Numbered from the stretch's first letter, positions 1 through 11,682 are shown. The stretch: 64,000 nucleotides of DNA from Scilla litardierei (GCA_030789695.1 CM061141.1:323997938-324061937); one strand, 5' to 3'. Numbers and translations are program-made. Notes: generated by a model not told the origin, from the letters alone.

Positions 1-162
1 AAAGCACACTTAATCAATACTCAACAACTCTCGGTTTCAAGTTCTTCAAAGCTCTCATCAAGGCATGACCTAACATCATCAAGCATGCCTTTAAATACCT
101 CCCAAGAAATGCAAACATCGTGGCCACTGGATTGAGCAACCGCTCAATCCAATGGTAGCATA

Positions 163-710
163 TTGGCCTCTAAAACAGATCAACCAGTTGTTAGACGTAT
201 GGAGTTCTCCTTCCAGACATCTGGCCTTGGGTCAGACGTCTGGCAGATGACCTCCAGACGTCTGCTGAAGAAAGAAACTGAATCAGCACCTATCAGACGT
301 CTCAAGTTATCCTCTCAGACGTCTGGTCCCATGTTCAGTCCTCCAAGAGATGAACTCCAGACGTTTCGAAAAATCACTAAACAAGTGACATTATTCACCA
401 GATTTGGGCCTTTTCGGTCACTACTGAATAGACATCTGGCAAAGACCACCCAGACGTCTGGCCCTTGACCAGACGTCTGATGAGCAATCATCAAGCACCT
501 GGCGACTTTTCTTGACTAACAAGGTTCATACTCCAGACGTGACTACCAGACGTCTGATGTCCTCGACAAAGCTGGACGTCCAACTGGCATCAAACATTTG
601 ATGTTCAAGCATAATACGTCTGATCTTGGTAATTATGCACAGATTGGATTTTGCAGCAGATTTTCAACAGACACCTCACTCAGTGATGTAACCAGGAATT
701 TTTTCTGCCC
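163..710. repeat. Palindrome-rich LTR fragment (Sirevirus-like), copy 1
   Basis: The 10-bp palindrome CAGACGTCTG or one-base variants occurs about ten times between 210 and 630. Arrays of short palindromes are known from LTRs of Sirevirus-type copia elements, which is the basis of the label. No LTR termini or target duplication were found. An open frame through the array (163-468) only reflects the repeated motif and should not be taken as a gene. Confidence 0.5.
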
Positions 711-3400
711 GGGGTGAAAATAAAGATGATATAGAGAATTTTTTTTAAAATACTAAAACGAAAAATGAATGTTTAACATGCAACAAAAATTAAACATCAA
801 ATAATACCCAACATGCAAAAATGATAATAAGTAACAAATAGTAACGAATAAAAAATGACAGCAGTTGGTATCGATCACAGAAACTCTGGTCGCATAGACC
901 AGCGACTTATACATTTAGTCATAAAGCGACGCCGCCTAATAAGCAAAATAGTAATAATAAGCAATTAGGGAAGCATATGAGAATACGCCGTATCTTTGAA
1001 GAGCAAGCCAGAGAAATAGACTCTGGTGCTGTTCTCCCGGGCTCTGAGCATGTATCTTCAGAAGCCCATTAAAAAAGGAGCACCACTTGCGGTCGCTAGC
1101 CGGGTCCATACCCAGTCGAACAAAGCAAGTCACCTCACTTGGTGAACCTTCCCGTTGTCGGCCGTTATTTCCTTCCCCATCTACTTTAATGCAATGCTCA
1201 CTCGCTCGGATGTGGTCAAATTATCATTTGAATGTCTCATCTTCGATGCATTCGTCAAGCCACCTAACACTCACAACTACATTGATCGATCGGAGCATGT
1301 ATGTTGGCGAATCACGGTTGGAATGGCATGGGTTAAGTATATTGATCCAAATAGTGATCCTTAGCGTTTTTGTAACCCTCTGGGCCGTCCTGCCACGCTG
1401 CCCGAGCCGCCCTTCCATGCGATAAGGTCAGACATTTCTTATCCCGAATTGCGAGCTTATCTTCCATATTTTTAGCTCCCCACTAAAGTTTATAAGTAAA
1501 ACACTAATAAAAAGTAATAAATAATACTGAATAAACAATGGAAAATCGTTATGCGAACAGACCTTTTTGTTGATCGCATAATTGTAATAACAAAAAATAT
1601 TTCTTCACTAAAAGAAAGGGGCGCATTTAAACCCAAATTAAGAGTTAGATTAACAAATAATAATGAATTAAAAACATTGCAGTGGGTTTCAAACCCTGAA
1701 TCTCGGGTTCCATAAACAAGTGGTGCATCCGCTGGGCCTCAAAGAGAAGGCGGTAATGTCCACTAAATATATTTATTTAATTTTTTTTGCCATGGGTAGC
1801 TGCTTCCAGTTTCCAGTTTTAATGTTGTTCTTCAGCTTGATTTGCTCACCAACTCATCAAAACTCATCTGATGCATTTAATCAAAATATCTAAGCATATC
1901 CACATTCACCACAATATATGACAAGAAGACATAAACAAAAGTAAAAAAATATCAATAATCAAAAGTGTATCAAAATAAACATAAACAGGATAAAAAAGTA
2001 TACATTTAGAACTGGCACCACAACCAGAAAAAAATTCATATCATATTAAGCAGATAAATTTTGAGAATTTTTCAGAAGTGATGATAAACAGATTTGAAGA
2101 TAAATTTCCTAATGTGAGTTTAACCTCTCAAATACTTCAGAATTTATCCTCATCAAATACTTAATACAGCTTGCTTCCTGATGTGAGTTTAATCCCAAAT
2201 ACCAAATTGAAGTTAACCTACCACGAACTATTGTCACTATTTCACAAAACTGCCATATTGTTTACAAAAACTCTTGTCACCCAAGGAGATTCAAGCTTTT
2301 ACTTCCACTTAATCTCAAATAATCATCTTAATCTTAAATATGAGCATTCTTAAACTTAATCATCTTATTATTTTGATTTATTAATTGAATCGAGGATTTT
2401 ATATATCTGAGTTATAGTATTCATTATCTAGTGTGCTTTGATTATTTATCTGTACTAGTCTCCGGCTAGGTACTCCGTTCATTTGTTGCTTTGGGAATGA
2501 TTTGTCAGTGTTCTTTCACCATAGATGGAAAGACACTTGGGTTTTTCCGTTTGAAATGCATTTTGAGAAATTTTGAACAATTTTAGTATTATCACAGATT
2601 CACAGGACACGTATATGAAAAAGGTGCAGCAGATCAAGATCAAGTTCCCCAGAAAACAGTTACAAAATAGTATGGTACCTACAAGGATATACTACATACT
2701 AATAGCCAAATCTTCTATACGCATACCTTTGGTAATTTATATAGCACCACAGATTTGTCAATCCTAAATAACAAGATGTTATTGCCTCCAGTTTTTCACC
2801 AGTTCGTTTCCAACAAACTACTGATTATCAGGTACTAACATACAAATACTTTGATCTGATGCTTTCTCAATATCATCTTATAGTACGATGTTAGAGTAGA
2901 GTTGCACAAGTAAAGAAAACAGCCAACACAATAAAAAAATTGAACAGCCAGCTTACTGCATGAGATTATGTACAGCTGGTGGTTAAGAGATTACGGGATG
3001 GAAACAGTAAACAAGGCAAAGAAATGAAAACTTGAAACAAAAAGGTACACCTAAAAAAACTGAATCACATAATAATAAGAGAGAAACCAATTTTTTCATC
3101 TACCAAACTGAAGTTTCAAACAATTGGAAGAAAACATTAGACATCAAATATCAAATAAACCAAACTGAAGTTTCAAACATCAAGAATCTAAGATCCTTTC
3201 TCTCTTAAATTTACAAATTGTAATATCTGATCCACTTGAACTATGTAAAAAGTATGAATCAAGAAAACAAAACCATTCTCAAAAGCCTATGGGAAGAATC
3301 AGAAATTTGTGTATAAAATTTACCTTCGAATTAATTTTTACCTTAATGATAAGTTGAACCAAAATTTGGGATCTGAGATGAAGAGCCCCAAGAGGGGGCT
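711..3400. other. AT-rich non-coding sequence in duplication copy 1
   Basis: No supported gene. Open frames here are short and not preserved as proteins between the two duplication copies. About 1680-1745 contains a sequence around 'gggtttcaaaccctgaat' which in copy 2 (about 23770) reads GGGGTTCGAACCC, like the B box of a tRNA promoter; no full tRNA cloverleaf can be built around it. The remainder is old repeat-like AT-rich DNA. Confidence 0.5.
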
Positions 3401-3830
3401 GCGGGCAACCTCATTTGTGAGAGCCCTACGCTATGGCTAGGATCGAGCAGATGAGGGGGAAGCTTTGATGGAACGAGCTAGGAGTCTCTGGGAAATGAGG
3501 AGGAGGGCGTATGTTTCATGTGCTTGTAACCGCGAGGGGGGATCGACCTTTGAGGGGAGACGATGGCTGGGTTTCACGCGAGGGGAGAGTAGATCGAAGT
3601 CACAGGCTCGCTGGGAGAGCGTTGCCTATGCTGAGGGGGCCGCTTGCAAATGAATTCCAGTGGGGTCCTTTGTGCAAAATGACCCCAGAAATCTGTTGTC
3701 AGAAGAGAGGCTTCAGGTGCGCGCGCTTGGGAGTCAACACAAATCCTTTGCAGATATCTATTTCCACTCTATATTTCTTCCTCCATAGCTTGACGAGACA
3801 GTGACCGGACGACCTCCCAATAAGTCACAC
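3401..3830. other. GC-rich island, unidentified
   Basis: A local GC-rich stretch in AT-rich surroundings, repeated in copy 2 at about 25480-25920. Open frames exist on both strands, but the two copies differ by indels that change the frame. No protein family was recognised. It may be the 5' part of the LINE whose zinc-binding fragment lies about 1 kb further on, but nothing in the sequence proves this. Confidence 0.3.
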
Positions 3831-4449
3831 CTAGTTCCCCGAGCTCCTTCTTAGCCATCTACTAACTTAATTATCGAATGTGATTTGGGTCGGAACCCAG
3901 ACCCAACCCCCTTGACGATTCATCTGCGTTGCAAGTCTACGGAGATAGCTCTGAGTTAGGTTGGTTTTCAACCCAACATCTCGTACTTAGCTCTCCTCGA
4001 CCTGGGATCATCCCTCCTCGGGTCTTACTCCTCAGCCAATAGAGTGCCATGTCACTAGAGGCGTCCTCGTCAGTATTTTACTCACCGTGTGGCGGAATTA
4101 CCTGTCAACAATGCTATAATCGCCATGTTGGAACTCGTATTATCATATTCAGTGCGTTGCGCATGTGATTTGCAATGTCTTCTTCTGAATCTTAGTATAG
4201 CTTGAGCATTTGGTTGGAGTAGCAATTTGGTATCTGAATTTTAGGATAAACATGAGATGTGATTAATAAATTGCATATAGACTGGATTATCATTCATGAA
4301 TGGCATGATTGGATTATTAATCACATTGTGGATATGAGAGGTATTAAACTGGGAAGTATTATCTACTTGTCTCCCACATCATATCTTTAATAAAATTGCA
4401 TGTGTTGATCCTCACACCCGTGACTCCTACATCATATCCTTGATAAAAT

Positions 4450-4800
4450 TGCATGTGTTGCACCTCCACCCTTGAGGACGATAAGGATAAACCGATATAG
4501 GGAAGGAATCCAACTGTTTCCTCAGTTAAAGACGCATATAAAAATATTACTAAGCCAATTAATCCCTTGCCACATTTTTCGTGGATGACCATTTGAAATT
4601 GAAAGGGCCCAAAACGAATAAAAGTTTTTCTTTAGAAAGTGGCACATAATGGACTCTAAACAATGAGAAGAGAGATGTGATATTTCACTCCCCCTACATG
4701 CACTATATGCCCAGATAAGATTGAAGATAGGATCCATGTGCTCCAGGACTGTAGTTTTGTCGAATGTGTAGAGACTATTACTGCCAATGCCCAATCCGCC
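4450..4800 (+). pseudogene. LINE reverse transcriptase C-terminal zinc-binding (zf-RVT) fragment, copy 1
   Basis: Plus-strand translation gives SVKDAYKNITKP, then after a stop KGPKRIKVFL, then a CPDKIEDRIHVLQDC-like segment. This order (VKDAY, KxPxKVKxFLWK, C-x-C...HxLxxC) is that of the zinc-binding region after the reverse transcriptase of plant L1-type LINEs. Several stops interrupt it, including one where copy 2 keeps Trp in WGRNP. Only this fragment of the LINE remains, with no RT catalytic domain nearby. Confidence 0.7.
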
Positions 4801-4838
4801 TTCTTTCTTTACTAAGTCGTTGGATCATTAATCCAACG

Positions 4839-5255
4839 TTGGGCTTATATGTAAAATAATTGTATGATGTGGGCCGTCATATTAAGTTAAGCCGAATAAA
4901 GTGATCTTATAAGTTATTCGGTTAAATGGGCTTTAATGTATCGGTTAGGATGTAAGCATTTAATGTGTAGAGACTTGTTGAGCTTCTGTTTTAATGATGT
5001 GCTAAATCAGAAACCCCAAAAACATTAGGACTCTTTGCCTATAAATATGGGGGTCATGGTTCCCAAATCACATGAACAAAGTGCCGTCTTTTCTACATCC
5101 TATCGACATATAGAGCTGGAGAAAAGCTAGAGGATTTTCTCATAGATTCCATCCGCATTTAAGTTTCAGTTTATTTCTCATTGACTTGACATGATTAATA
5201 TAGATTATTAGCGATGGTTTTCGTAAAATAATTTAGATCTATCTCCAACAAGTGG
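4839..5255 (+). repeat. LTR-like leader with TATA box, copy 1
   Basis: A copia-LTR-like stretch with TATAAATA at 5040-5047 and about 200 bases of leader ending 'ctccaacaagtgg', which resembles the LTR-end/primer-binding transition of copia elements. The expected primer-binding sequence (TGGTATCAGAGC) is not present, so the boundary is uncertain. The same segment is in copy 2 at about 26945-27430, where TATAAATA is at 27157-27164. Confidence 0.4.
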
Positions 5256-5561
5256 CCATGTTAGATTTTTGAGATCGACAATTCTGTATTATTGTCGAAT
5301 AATTTTATGAATTTTGGGTAATTTTTCGGATCAAAAATAAGTTTTTTCAGTTTTTTGATGAAATTAAAACTAAAACCCCTTAGAGGGCGTCAACCGTCAA
5401 CAGACGTACCCCCAGAGGAGCGATAGCCATCAGTTGCGGGCCCCCATAGAAAAACAGGCCAGAGGGCGATGACGGCCACAGCCGCCGCCAAACTCCCTTA
5501 GGGTGTTTCGATTTTCCCTTTTAAAAAGGAATTGGGAGGGGTGGCGGCCGTCGACCGCCTA
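5256..5561. other. GC-rich repeat-like spacer
   Basis: Contains GC-rich elements such as 'ggcggccgtcgaccgcc' that recur on either side of the hairpin at 5562-5726. No gene is supported. The same sequence is in copy 2. Confidence 0.4.
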
Positions 5562-5726
5562 GTAATGGGCATGCCCAGAGCCCGATTGGGATCCAATTGG
5601 ACATTCTGCTTGACATCCCTACCAATCCTTTATTAGTTCTTATGAAAGAACTAATGAAGGATTGGTACGGATGCAATGCAGCATGTCCAATTGGAAGCCC
5701 ACTCAGGCTCTGGGCATGCCCATTAC
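5562..5726. mobile_element. Hairpin MITE, copy 1
   Basis: Near-perfect inverted repeat. The left arm starts GTAATGGGCATGCCCAGAGC and the right arm ends with its complement at 5726; the arms meet at AGTTCTT-ATG-AAAGAACT around 5644. Total 165 bp with almost no loop. The same hairpin is at 27737-27903 in copy 2. No clear target duplication was seen. It could fold into a long RNA hairpin if transcribed. Confidence 0.85.
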
Positions 5727-6050
5727 CGTCTCTAACCGCCGTCCCCCATAAACACAGCTTTAGCCGCGCGAGGGGGGGTCACGGCCATAGCCGCTGCCAA
5801 ACGCTTTTAGGGTTTTCCCCTTAAATTCAAAAAAAATTATTTGCGGGACGACAGCCGTCAACCGCCGAATCCCACCAGAAACGGGGGGAGACGACGGCAG
5901 CCACAGGTGGCCGCCGTCGTCGCTCCAAACCTTAAGACTAGAGTTTTTAATTTTTCCAATTGGGTCGGCCCACCAGCCCATTAAATACTTTTTTAAAAGG
6001 CCAACAGGTTAAAGCCCACGACAGTACAGTCAGAAGCTTTTACGGGCACA
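5727..6050. other. GC-rich spacer holding one end of the copy 1-specific segment
   Basis: Repeat-like GC-rich sequence similar to 5256-5561. At about 5885 the alignment with copy 2 breaks and resumes at 7193. No gene seen. Confidence 0.4.
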
Positions 6051-6610
6051 ATGTCCAATATAGTCACTACATCTAAATGGTATCATTCTGATATTGAAAA
6101 GAGATTTGTTAATAATGAAATGGTTGAAATTGGTACATTATTAACAAATCTAACTTCAACGAGGTATAAGGATAAGGGGAACATCAGAGAGTACATTCTG
6201 GAAATGTCTCACCTTACTTCTAAGTCGAAAGTACTTAAGCTTGAACTCTCTAAGAACTTGCTAGTGCATTTGGTTCTGATATCTCTTTCTACTCAGTTTA
6301 GCCAGTTCAAAGTGAGCTACAATTGCCAGAAAAAGACTTGGTCTCAGAATAAGCTCATCTCGCACTGTGTTCAGAAAAAGAAAAGTCTAAAACAAGATAA
6401 GACATAAAGCGCTCATCTGACCTTCACCTTCAAGAACAATAAAAAGAAAAAGGATAAGGAAGCTGCAGATACATCTCAAAAGAAACAACAAATGAAACTA
6501 AATAGTTCAGAAGATAATACTTGTTTATTCTGTGGAGCTGGATGACATATAAAGAAGCAATGTACCAACTATCACGCTTGGCGTGCTAAGAAATTTATGC
6601 TTCTTAATTT
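6051..6610 (+). pseudogene. Ty1-copia gag remnant (UBN2-type with zinc knuckle)
   Basis: A 118-residue open frame (6051-6407) has the gag pattern RF-x-EIGTLLTNL, GNIREYILEMS and a QFSQFKVSYN-like segment, ending in LISHCVQ. About 120 bases on, a zinc knuckle (CLFCGA, one stop, then HIKKQC) is visible at about 6520-6565. The N-terminal part of gag, protease, integrase and RT are missing. A polypurine tract and LTR start at 7196-7210 may be the 3' end of the same deleted element. Copy 2 lacks this segment. Confidence 0.75.
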
Positions 6611-7195
6611 GGTTTGATTCTGAAGTTAATTTAACTTCGATAATTATAGACACATGATGGAAAGATCCGGGTACAACCACTCACATCATTGTGTCTATGC
6701 AGTGTAGATGAAGATGCCAAAAACCGAATGATGACGAAAAATACACCGTGTAGTTGATGACAAGACGGTTCAAACTGAATCAATTCAAAATTTAGATTAT
6801 TTATAAAAACTAGATTGTATTTGGATCTTGATGAGATATTTATTGTACCATTTGATGAGACATTTATTGTATTTTATTTTTGTATAAGCTTCCCAGTTGA
6901 TTTTCTCAATAGTCTCTAATGCACGTGCTCCAAGTAGATATGTCATCAAATAACATAAGTTCACATGATGTTCTCCTTCGGCAATTCCCTTTAACTTGAC
7001 ATCAACTAGTTTGTGTGGATCATTATCAACCGTTACGAGTTCCAGCTCGCTTTCTCGACATCCTCTGAAACAAGAATTCCAAGTGAAACTGTCTTCCAGC
7101 TCTAACACAAGTGCTCCACGTATTAGCTTTCAAAAGAACACCAAATGTGCATCAAGTTCTTACTGCCTTTCCAAACTAGATGTCGATTCACCTTA
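6611..7195. other. Copy 1-specific sequence, unidentified
   Basis: Lies between the gag remnant and the LTR start. On the minus strand 7108-6797 is open for 103 codons, including a well-behaved stretch of about 55 residues (…NDPHKLVDVKLKG…), but no family was recognised and the start is not an obvious host ATG. It could be a captured host fragment inside the deleted copia element, or chance. Confidence 0.25.
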
Positions 7196-7400
7196 GGTTT
7201 GAGGGGATGTGTTAAAGGAATATAAGTATATTTATGATTTCTATTTTAGGTCATGTATGATATCCAGTCTTTTTCCTTCATGGAAGTCTATTTCCATCTA
7301 TAAGATTTCATATTTAAAGCTGTCACATCTTGAAAACATATGACGGCTTTATCCTCTTTATTTATCAATATCATTAATAAAGGAAGATTTTCTCACATCT
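7196..7400 (+). repeat. Polypurine tract and copia 3' LTR fragment, copy 1
   Basis: TTTGAGGGGATG followed by TGTTAAAGGAATATAAG matches the junction of a copia polypurine tract with its 3' LTR, which normally starts TGTTA. The LTR may end near 'tctcaca' at about 7395. The same junction is in copy 2 at about 28066-28080. No second LTR with this sequence was found. Confidence 0.5.
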
Positions 7401-7534
7401 TCGATGAGCTTTATAATAACAAAAATATAAAGGTAGATAATTGATCTAGTGTTCAAAGATAATTGATAATCAATAGCAATGTCAAAGATGCAGAAATTTT
7501 CAAAGCATATGGGCATTTAATAACATGAATTTGG

Positions 7535-8260
7535 ATAAAGAATAAGGTGATAAATAATGCACAAACTATAAGAGATTGTAGAAATTAGCAATGCAATTAG
7601 ACGGTTCTATGCAAGCAGGCACACACTAAGTGCCCCTTTCGTTGCCCTTCTCATCAAACCTTTGAACTTATAATAGACAATTTTGTCACTACGATGGTGA
7701 CAGGTCATTTAGAACAAAGAAGCTTCTATTTGAGTATTCCAATGAAGTCATATCATGGTGTCTTCTTGTTGTGTACCAATGTGATGAACGGTTGTATAAC
7801 ATAACTATTAGTGACCGTAATTTTCTATGTTATCCAATCGATTAGGTTTCATAATAAATTTCTCTGTCATTACATATACCCGTGACTTTTTTCCTCGATA
7901 TACCTTTAAAAGCATAAATTTGGGTAAAGAATAAGGTGATAAATAATGCATAAACTATAAGAGATGCTAGACATTAGCAGTACGGTGACACAATTCACCC
8001 TCCCCTACCTTCACCTTTCCACCAAAACATAACATTTATAATAGACAATTGTGTCACTATTATGAATAAAAGTCATTTAGAAATATGAAGCTTCTATTTA
8101 GGTATTTCAGTGATGCCCTATCATGATGTCTTCTTTTTTTAAAACCAATGTGATGTACGCTTGTATAATATAACTATATAAGTGACCGCAATTTTCTGTG
8201 TTATCCAAATTATTAAGTTTCTAGAAAATTTCTGTTTCATTACATATATCAGTGATTTAT
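7535..8260. repeat. Tandem duplication of about 389 bp, copy 1
   Basis: 'aataaggtgataaataatgc' at 7541 recurs at 7930, and similarity continues for about 320 bases ('gaagcttctattt', 'atgatgtcttctt', 'gtgaccg(t/c)aattttct(a/g)tgttatccaa'). The units are clearly diverged. Both are also in copy 2 (28411 and 28801), so the tandem event is older than the segmental duplication. No coding content. Confidence 0.8.
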
Positions 8261-8551
8261 TCAATGTAATTTAAAATATTCAAAACTAAAATATGAAAAT
8301 TTATAAACTCATACATTTATCGTAGGAGTTAGAAGTAACGACCCATTGACACGTGTCTAAGTTCAAGTGCTTCGGCGTAAGATTTGCAACCTTTAAGAAT
8401 GGGTAATCTATGGAAATAAATGTCTAATTTGAACATATAAACACCAATTTGCAAAATACTAATGCCATCACTGCTTCTAACTGAAAAGAAATTCAGATAG
8501 GTATGAATTAGTAAATATTTTGTGAAATGTTTCCAAAGAGAAGAAACATAC

Positions 8552-8636
8552 ATCATCTAGATTCCATTTTTCAGAAGCCAACGAGAGAGCATTGTCAAAA
8601 TTAACTTCTCTTCTTGTATCTTTCCAATCCCAGATA
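8552..8636 (-). pseudogene. WD40 (WDR89-like) exon, duplicated 3' copy with intact splice sites
   Basis: On the minus strand 'tttcatacag' precedes an 85-base exon that ends GATGAT before the donor 'gtatgttt'. It encodes IWDWKDTRREVNFDNALS plus a further ten residues, the WD repeat that follows LTHIETLS in plant WDR89-like proteins as I remember that family. The exon begins with one base (T) completing a Ser codon, exactly the phase left by the exon at 32331-32422 (…CTA AG). The other copy (29423-29507) has the same exon but its acceptor AG is AT. No upstream WD40 exons lie within the next several kb, so this is a separated 3' piece. Confidence 0.75.
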
Positions 8637-9364
8637 CTGTATGAAATGACAATTTTAGTTCGAAATACCATTGTACTGTTTTATATCACCACTTTTATTA
8701 GAATAAAAATTAACGCATTAAATTATAAACAACCGACCTCTATCAATTACATAAATCAAAAGAAACTAGCATAAGAGCAAAATAACCTAAGCAACACTGA
8801 TGGTGGATAACTATCATAGTCGATCTTCCTGATGCGTTAATGGAGTTGTACTGAAGTTTGACTGTACTGTGCATGCCATACGATGTTAGCTCAGTATTAA
8901 TAATTAATTTGGCTATTGTGTATTTGTGCACATATGGTGCTCAACGTGTATAACAAAGGTAATATGCAAAAAGGATATCAAACTTGAGCACAGTTTATTT
9001 GTTGTTTCAGCTTTATTGAGGATTTTTTTTTAGTTGAGTTGAGAAGAGGATGATTTAATTCATATGGACATGGCTCACATGGTATTTCATTATGTTCTGC
9101 ACAATGTTAACTTTATATCAATGTAGAGACCATCTTATGGGTAGTAGTGATAATGCATGTGTGCAAGTTGAATGGCTATTAATGTGGCAAACAAGCCAAT
9201 CAAAAGCGGTGATGCTTATTTTGATACAAGGTGGACAGACATTACTAAAACTCATTGTTACTGGCAATCCTTCTGCCATTTAAGCCTCACCCCTTTCAAT
9301 TGAATCTATTTGGATTAATGTTTTTGAAATAATTTTTAATGTGAATACCTTAGAAGGATACTTT
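8637..9364. other. Non-coding; duplication end at 8861
   Basis: The segmental duplication ends at 8861. Beyond it is unique AT-rich DNA. A 63-codon open frame at 9092-9283 has no recognisable domain and no host-like context. Nothing else seen. Confidence 0.4.
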
Positions 9365-10637
9365 AGTTGTGTTGGGTGTTACTTTGCTTTTGAAAAAAAT
9401 CATTCTAGAAAAGGACTAATCCAAATTTACTTTTTAAATGACTTTTAAAGAAATTAGGTTATGTTAATATAAGATTCTAAGTGCTTATCAAAAGAATTAA
9501 TATTTAAATAAAAATATTTGAATAAGTTTTGAATACGCATGAAAGAGTTAAGATAACATTTTTAAATACAATTAGATATATAAAGAAGGAAAACGAAAAT
9601 TTTCTAGTTTAAGAAGTGCATGCAAAAGAAAAAATATGCGAGAAAAAGGGCAGTGGATTTTTGGTTTTTACAATAAAAACAAAAAAATAGTTTCTCAAAA
9701 GGCAGCATTTTGGATTTTGCTTATCCCAAAGTTCTTTTTCATTAGCAATCAAGCATCTGTCTTTTTCAAAACAAAAGGCACTTATTTGCTTTAAAAGTTG
9801 TCAAAACATTTATTTTGAGCAATGCCAAACATATTCTTTGGCCTGATGAGTGATCAAGTTATGTGTTTTGAAAACATTTCAACTCTATTTATAAACATTC
9901 ATGTAACTAGATGAGTTGTTCCAAGGATAATTTGAATGTAATGTTAAAAAAGTGACATTGTCAAACTCTCATGTAAAGCATTAAGAATGTATCAAAAAAT
10001 TAGCTTCTCATAAAAGCATTAAAAATGTTATATATGAGAGTTTGACACGATGTCAATTTTTAACATTACATACAAATTATCTTTGATACAACATCCATAA
10101 TTACACAAGATTTTAGTACAATTGAGTTAAAGAAAAAATGTCTTCAAAACACATCATCTTTATCACTCCTCAAGCCAAATATTCTGTTTGGAACTGCTTA
10201 AAGATAAGTGTTTTCATGAAATTTTAAAGCAAATAAGTGCTTTTCTTAAAAATACATATGTTTGGTTACTAGTGGAAAAGAACTTTGTGATAAGCAAAAT
10301 CCAAAAGCAGCCTTTTAATAACTATTTTTCCTTCTTCAGTAAATGCCAAAAGCCCATGTTCTCTTTTCTCTCTTCTTTTCTCATGCATGGCAACAGCTCT
10401 TTCTAATTAAATGTTTTTTCATGTTTCCTCTTCTATATCTACCTATATTCAGAAATTAATCTATGCATGTTAGATTCCTATTCAATTTTTTTTTAAATTC
10501 AAATATTTATTCTCCTGATAAACACTTAAGATTTTATAAAGACTTAATTTGTCTAAAAGCTCTTCTCTAAAAGCATTTCTTAATAAGTTCTTTTCTAGCA
10601 GTACTTTTTAAATCAAAGGAAATGTCAAACACACCCT
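9365..10637. mobile_element. Large foldback transposon with arms of about 600 bp
   Basis: The left half is an imperfect inverted copy of the right half. Examples: 'gattttgcttatc' near 9714 pairs with 'gataagcaaaatc' near 10290; 'gcacttatttgcttta' near 9778 pairs with 'taaagcaaataagtgc' near 10224; 'caaactctcat' near 9962 pairs with 'atgagagtttg' near 10034. The centre is near 10000. The outer end reads GGGTGTGTTTGACATT in from the right, like hAT/Mutator-type MITE ends. Pairing is interrupted by many small indels, so the insertion is old. No target duplication could be fixed. Confidence 0.85.
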
Positions 10638-11440
10638 GAGTCAAGAACAAGTAGCTAGGGTCAGATGTATACAAAGAAAGCTAACATGAATACACTGCAG
10701 CATGCACAATTCCAACAACACGAACCAATAGAATCCCCACTTTCTGAACTCAAATATGATTTTATGCGAACATATAGTTCAGCATAATACATATGCAACC
10801 CTCTATTGCTATGCATATGTCTTTTGTCACAGCAAAATATAAAACGGGTAAGCAATTAGCAGGCACAACCACACTGTTGCCCAATAACAATACAACCAAC
10901 AAGGCAAGTACAGAAAATGAAAATATCGAAGATGTTAACGTATTAAATCAGTTTTCATTCGCAATGTCTAAGCAACGTTCACAAAATCAAATCCAGATTT
11001 GTTCCCTTTATCAGCGTCATTGTAATTAAATTTTCTCTTATGAGATACCAATCATAACATAAGAGTTTTTTATAGCTGTTTACAAAATTGCAAAATATAC
11101 TCAAAGCAAAACATGACGAAACACACAAGAATGCAACCAATCTAGGCTCATAACTACACAAAAAATATAATGAAAATCTATAAAATGACAAAAAAAATTA
11201 ATTGGTAAAGTGTGAGGAAAAAACTAAAACTCATCACTCAGCCCACAAAACATCTCCTGCCCTGTAATGTTCCAACAGTAAAATCAAATTTTTCCACACA
11301 GTGTGTGGAAATCCAACAGATGGACTTCAACACCAATTGTATCAGTGCAAACAAAAAATCTAAAATTTCAAAAAAAAATTACAAATCAACACAATAAACA
11401 TTTATTACAGCAAAAAATGAGATCCACACGTTGATATCAC
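10638..11440. other. AT-rich sequence, possible intron of an unidentified minus-strand gene
   Basis: No supported gene. A minus-strand acceptor-like 'catatttgagttcag' at about 10745 opens a 20-residue frame (KVGILLVRVVGIVHAAV…) before a stop, which is too little to call. Confidence 0.25.
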
Positions 11441-11482
11441 TTCTAATTCTCCAGTGAGATGCCTCTTCACAAAAGTAGTCAT
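11441..11482 (-). CDS. Candidate internal exon, unidentified gene
   Basis: Minus strand. Follows an acceptor in 'ggatctgtttcagag' and ends before a 'gtgata' donor. 42 bases encode MTTFVKRHLTGELE in the phase (0) left by the exon at 11593-11677. The joined peptide looks like real protein but I do not recognise the family. The donor is weak. Confidence 0.35.
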
Positions 11483-11592
11483 CTCTGAAACAGATCCACC
11501 AAAAACCCTTTAAAAACAGCTCGATTTAAACATCTTAAACACTAAAACTCCAATCAATACAAAACATATTTTTAAAAATAAAAAATGATCAC

Positions 11593-11677
11593 CAGTTCTG
11601 CCAATGGAGCTCGGGTAGTCTGTGCCGTCTGCTGGTTCAGGAGTATGACAAAATCAAAGAAGCCCTTAACCATAGGG
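11593..11677 (-). CDS. Candidate internal exon, unidentified gene
   Basis: Minus strand. A pyrimidine tract and acceptor ('taattttttttgttttgatccag') precede 85 bases encoding MVKGFFDFVILLNQQTAQTT and RAPLAEL, ended by a 'gtgatc' donor. Composition is more coding-like than the AT-rich flanks. A possible first exon or promoter for the same gene is near 13560-13690. No family recognised. Confidence 0.4.
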
Positions 11678-11682
11678 CTGGA

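Larger units (their letters stand above)
68..8861. repeat. Segmental duplication, copy 1
   Basis: This block is repeated in the same orientation at 22088-29732, with few substitutions over most of its length. The shared sequence begins at 'acctaacatc' (68 and 22088) and ends at 'gaagtttga' (8861 and 29732); flanking sequence differs on both sides. Copy 1 is about 1.15 kb longer, mainly because it keeps 5885-7193 (a copia gag remnant and unidentified sequence) that copy 2 lacks. Copy 1 lacks about 60 bases that copy 2 has near 27265-27330. The block spans many unrelated repeats plus a host exon, so it is a genomic duplication, not one transposon. Confidence 0.95.

Noticed and set aside
4839..7400. 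5' LTR-like leader, gag remnant and 3' LTR start as one copia element
   Set aside because: The two LTR-like segments do not share sequence and the primer-binding site is absent, so they are listed separately.
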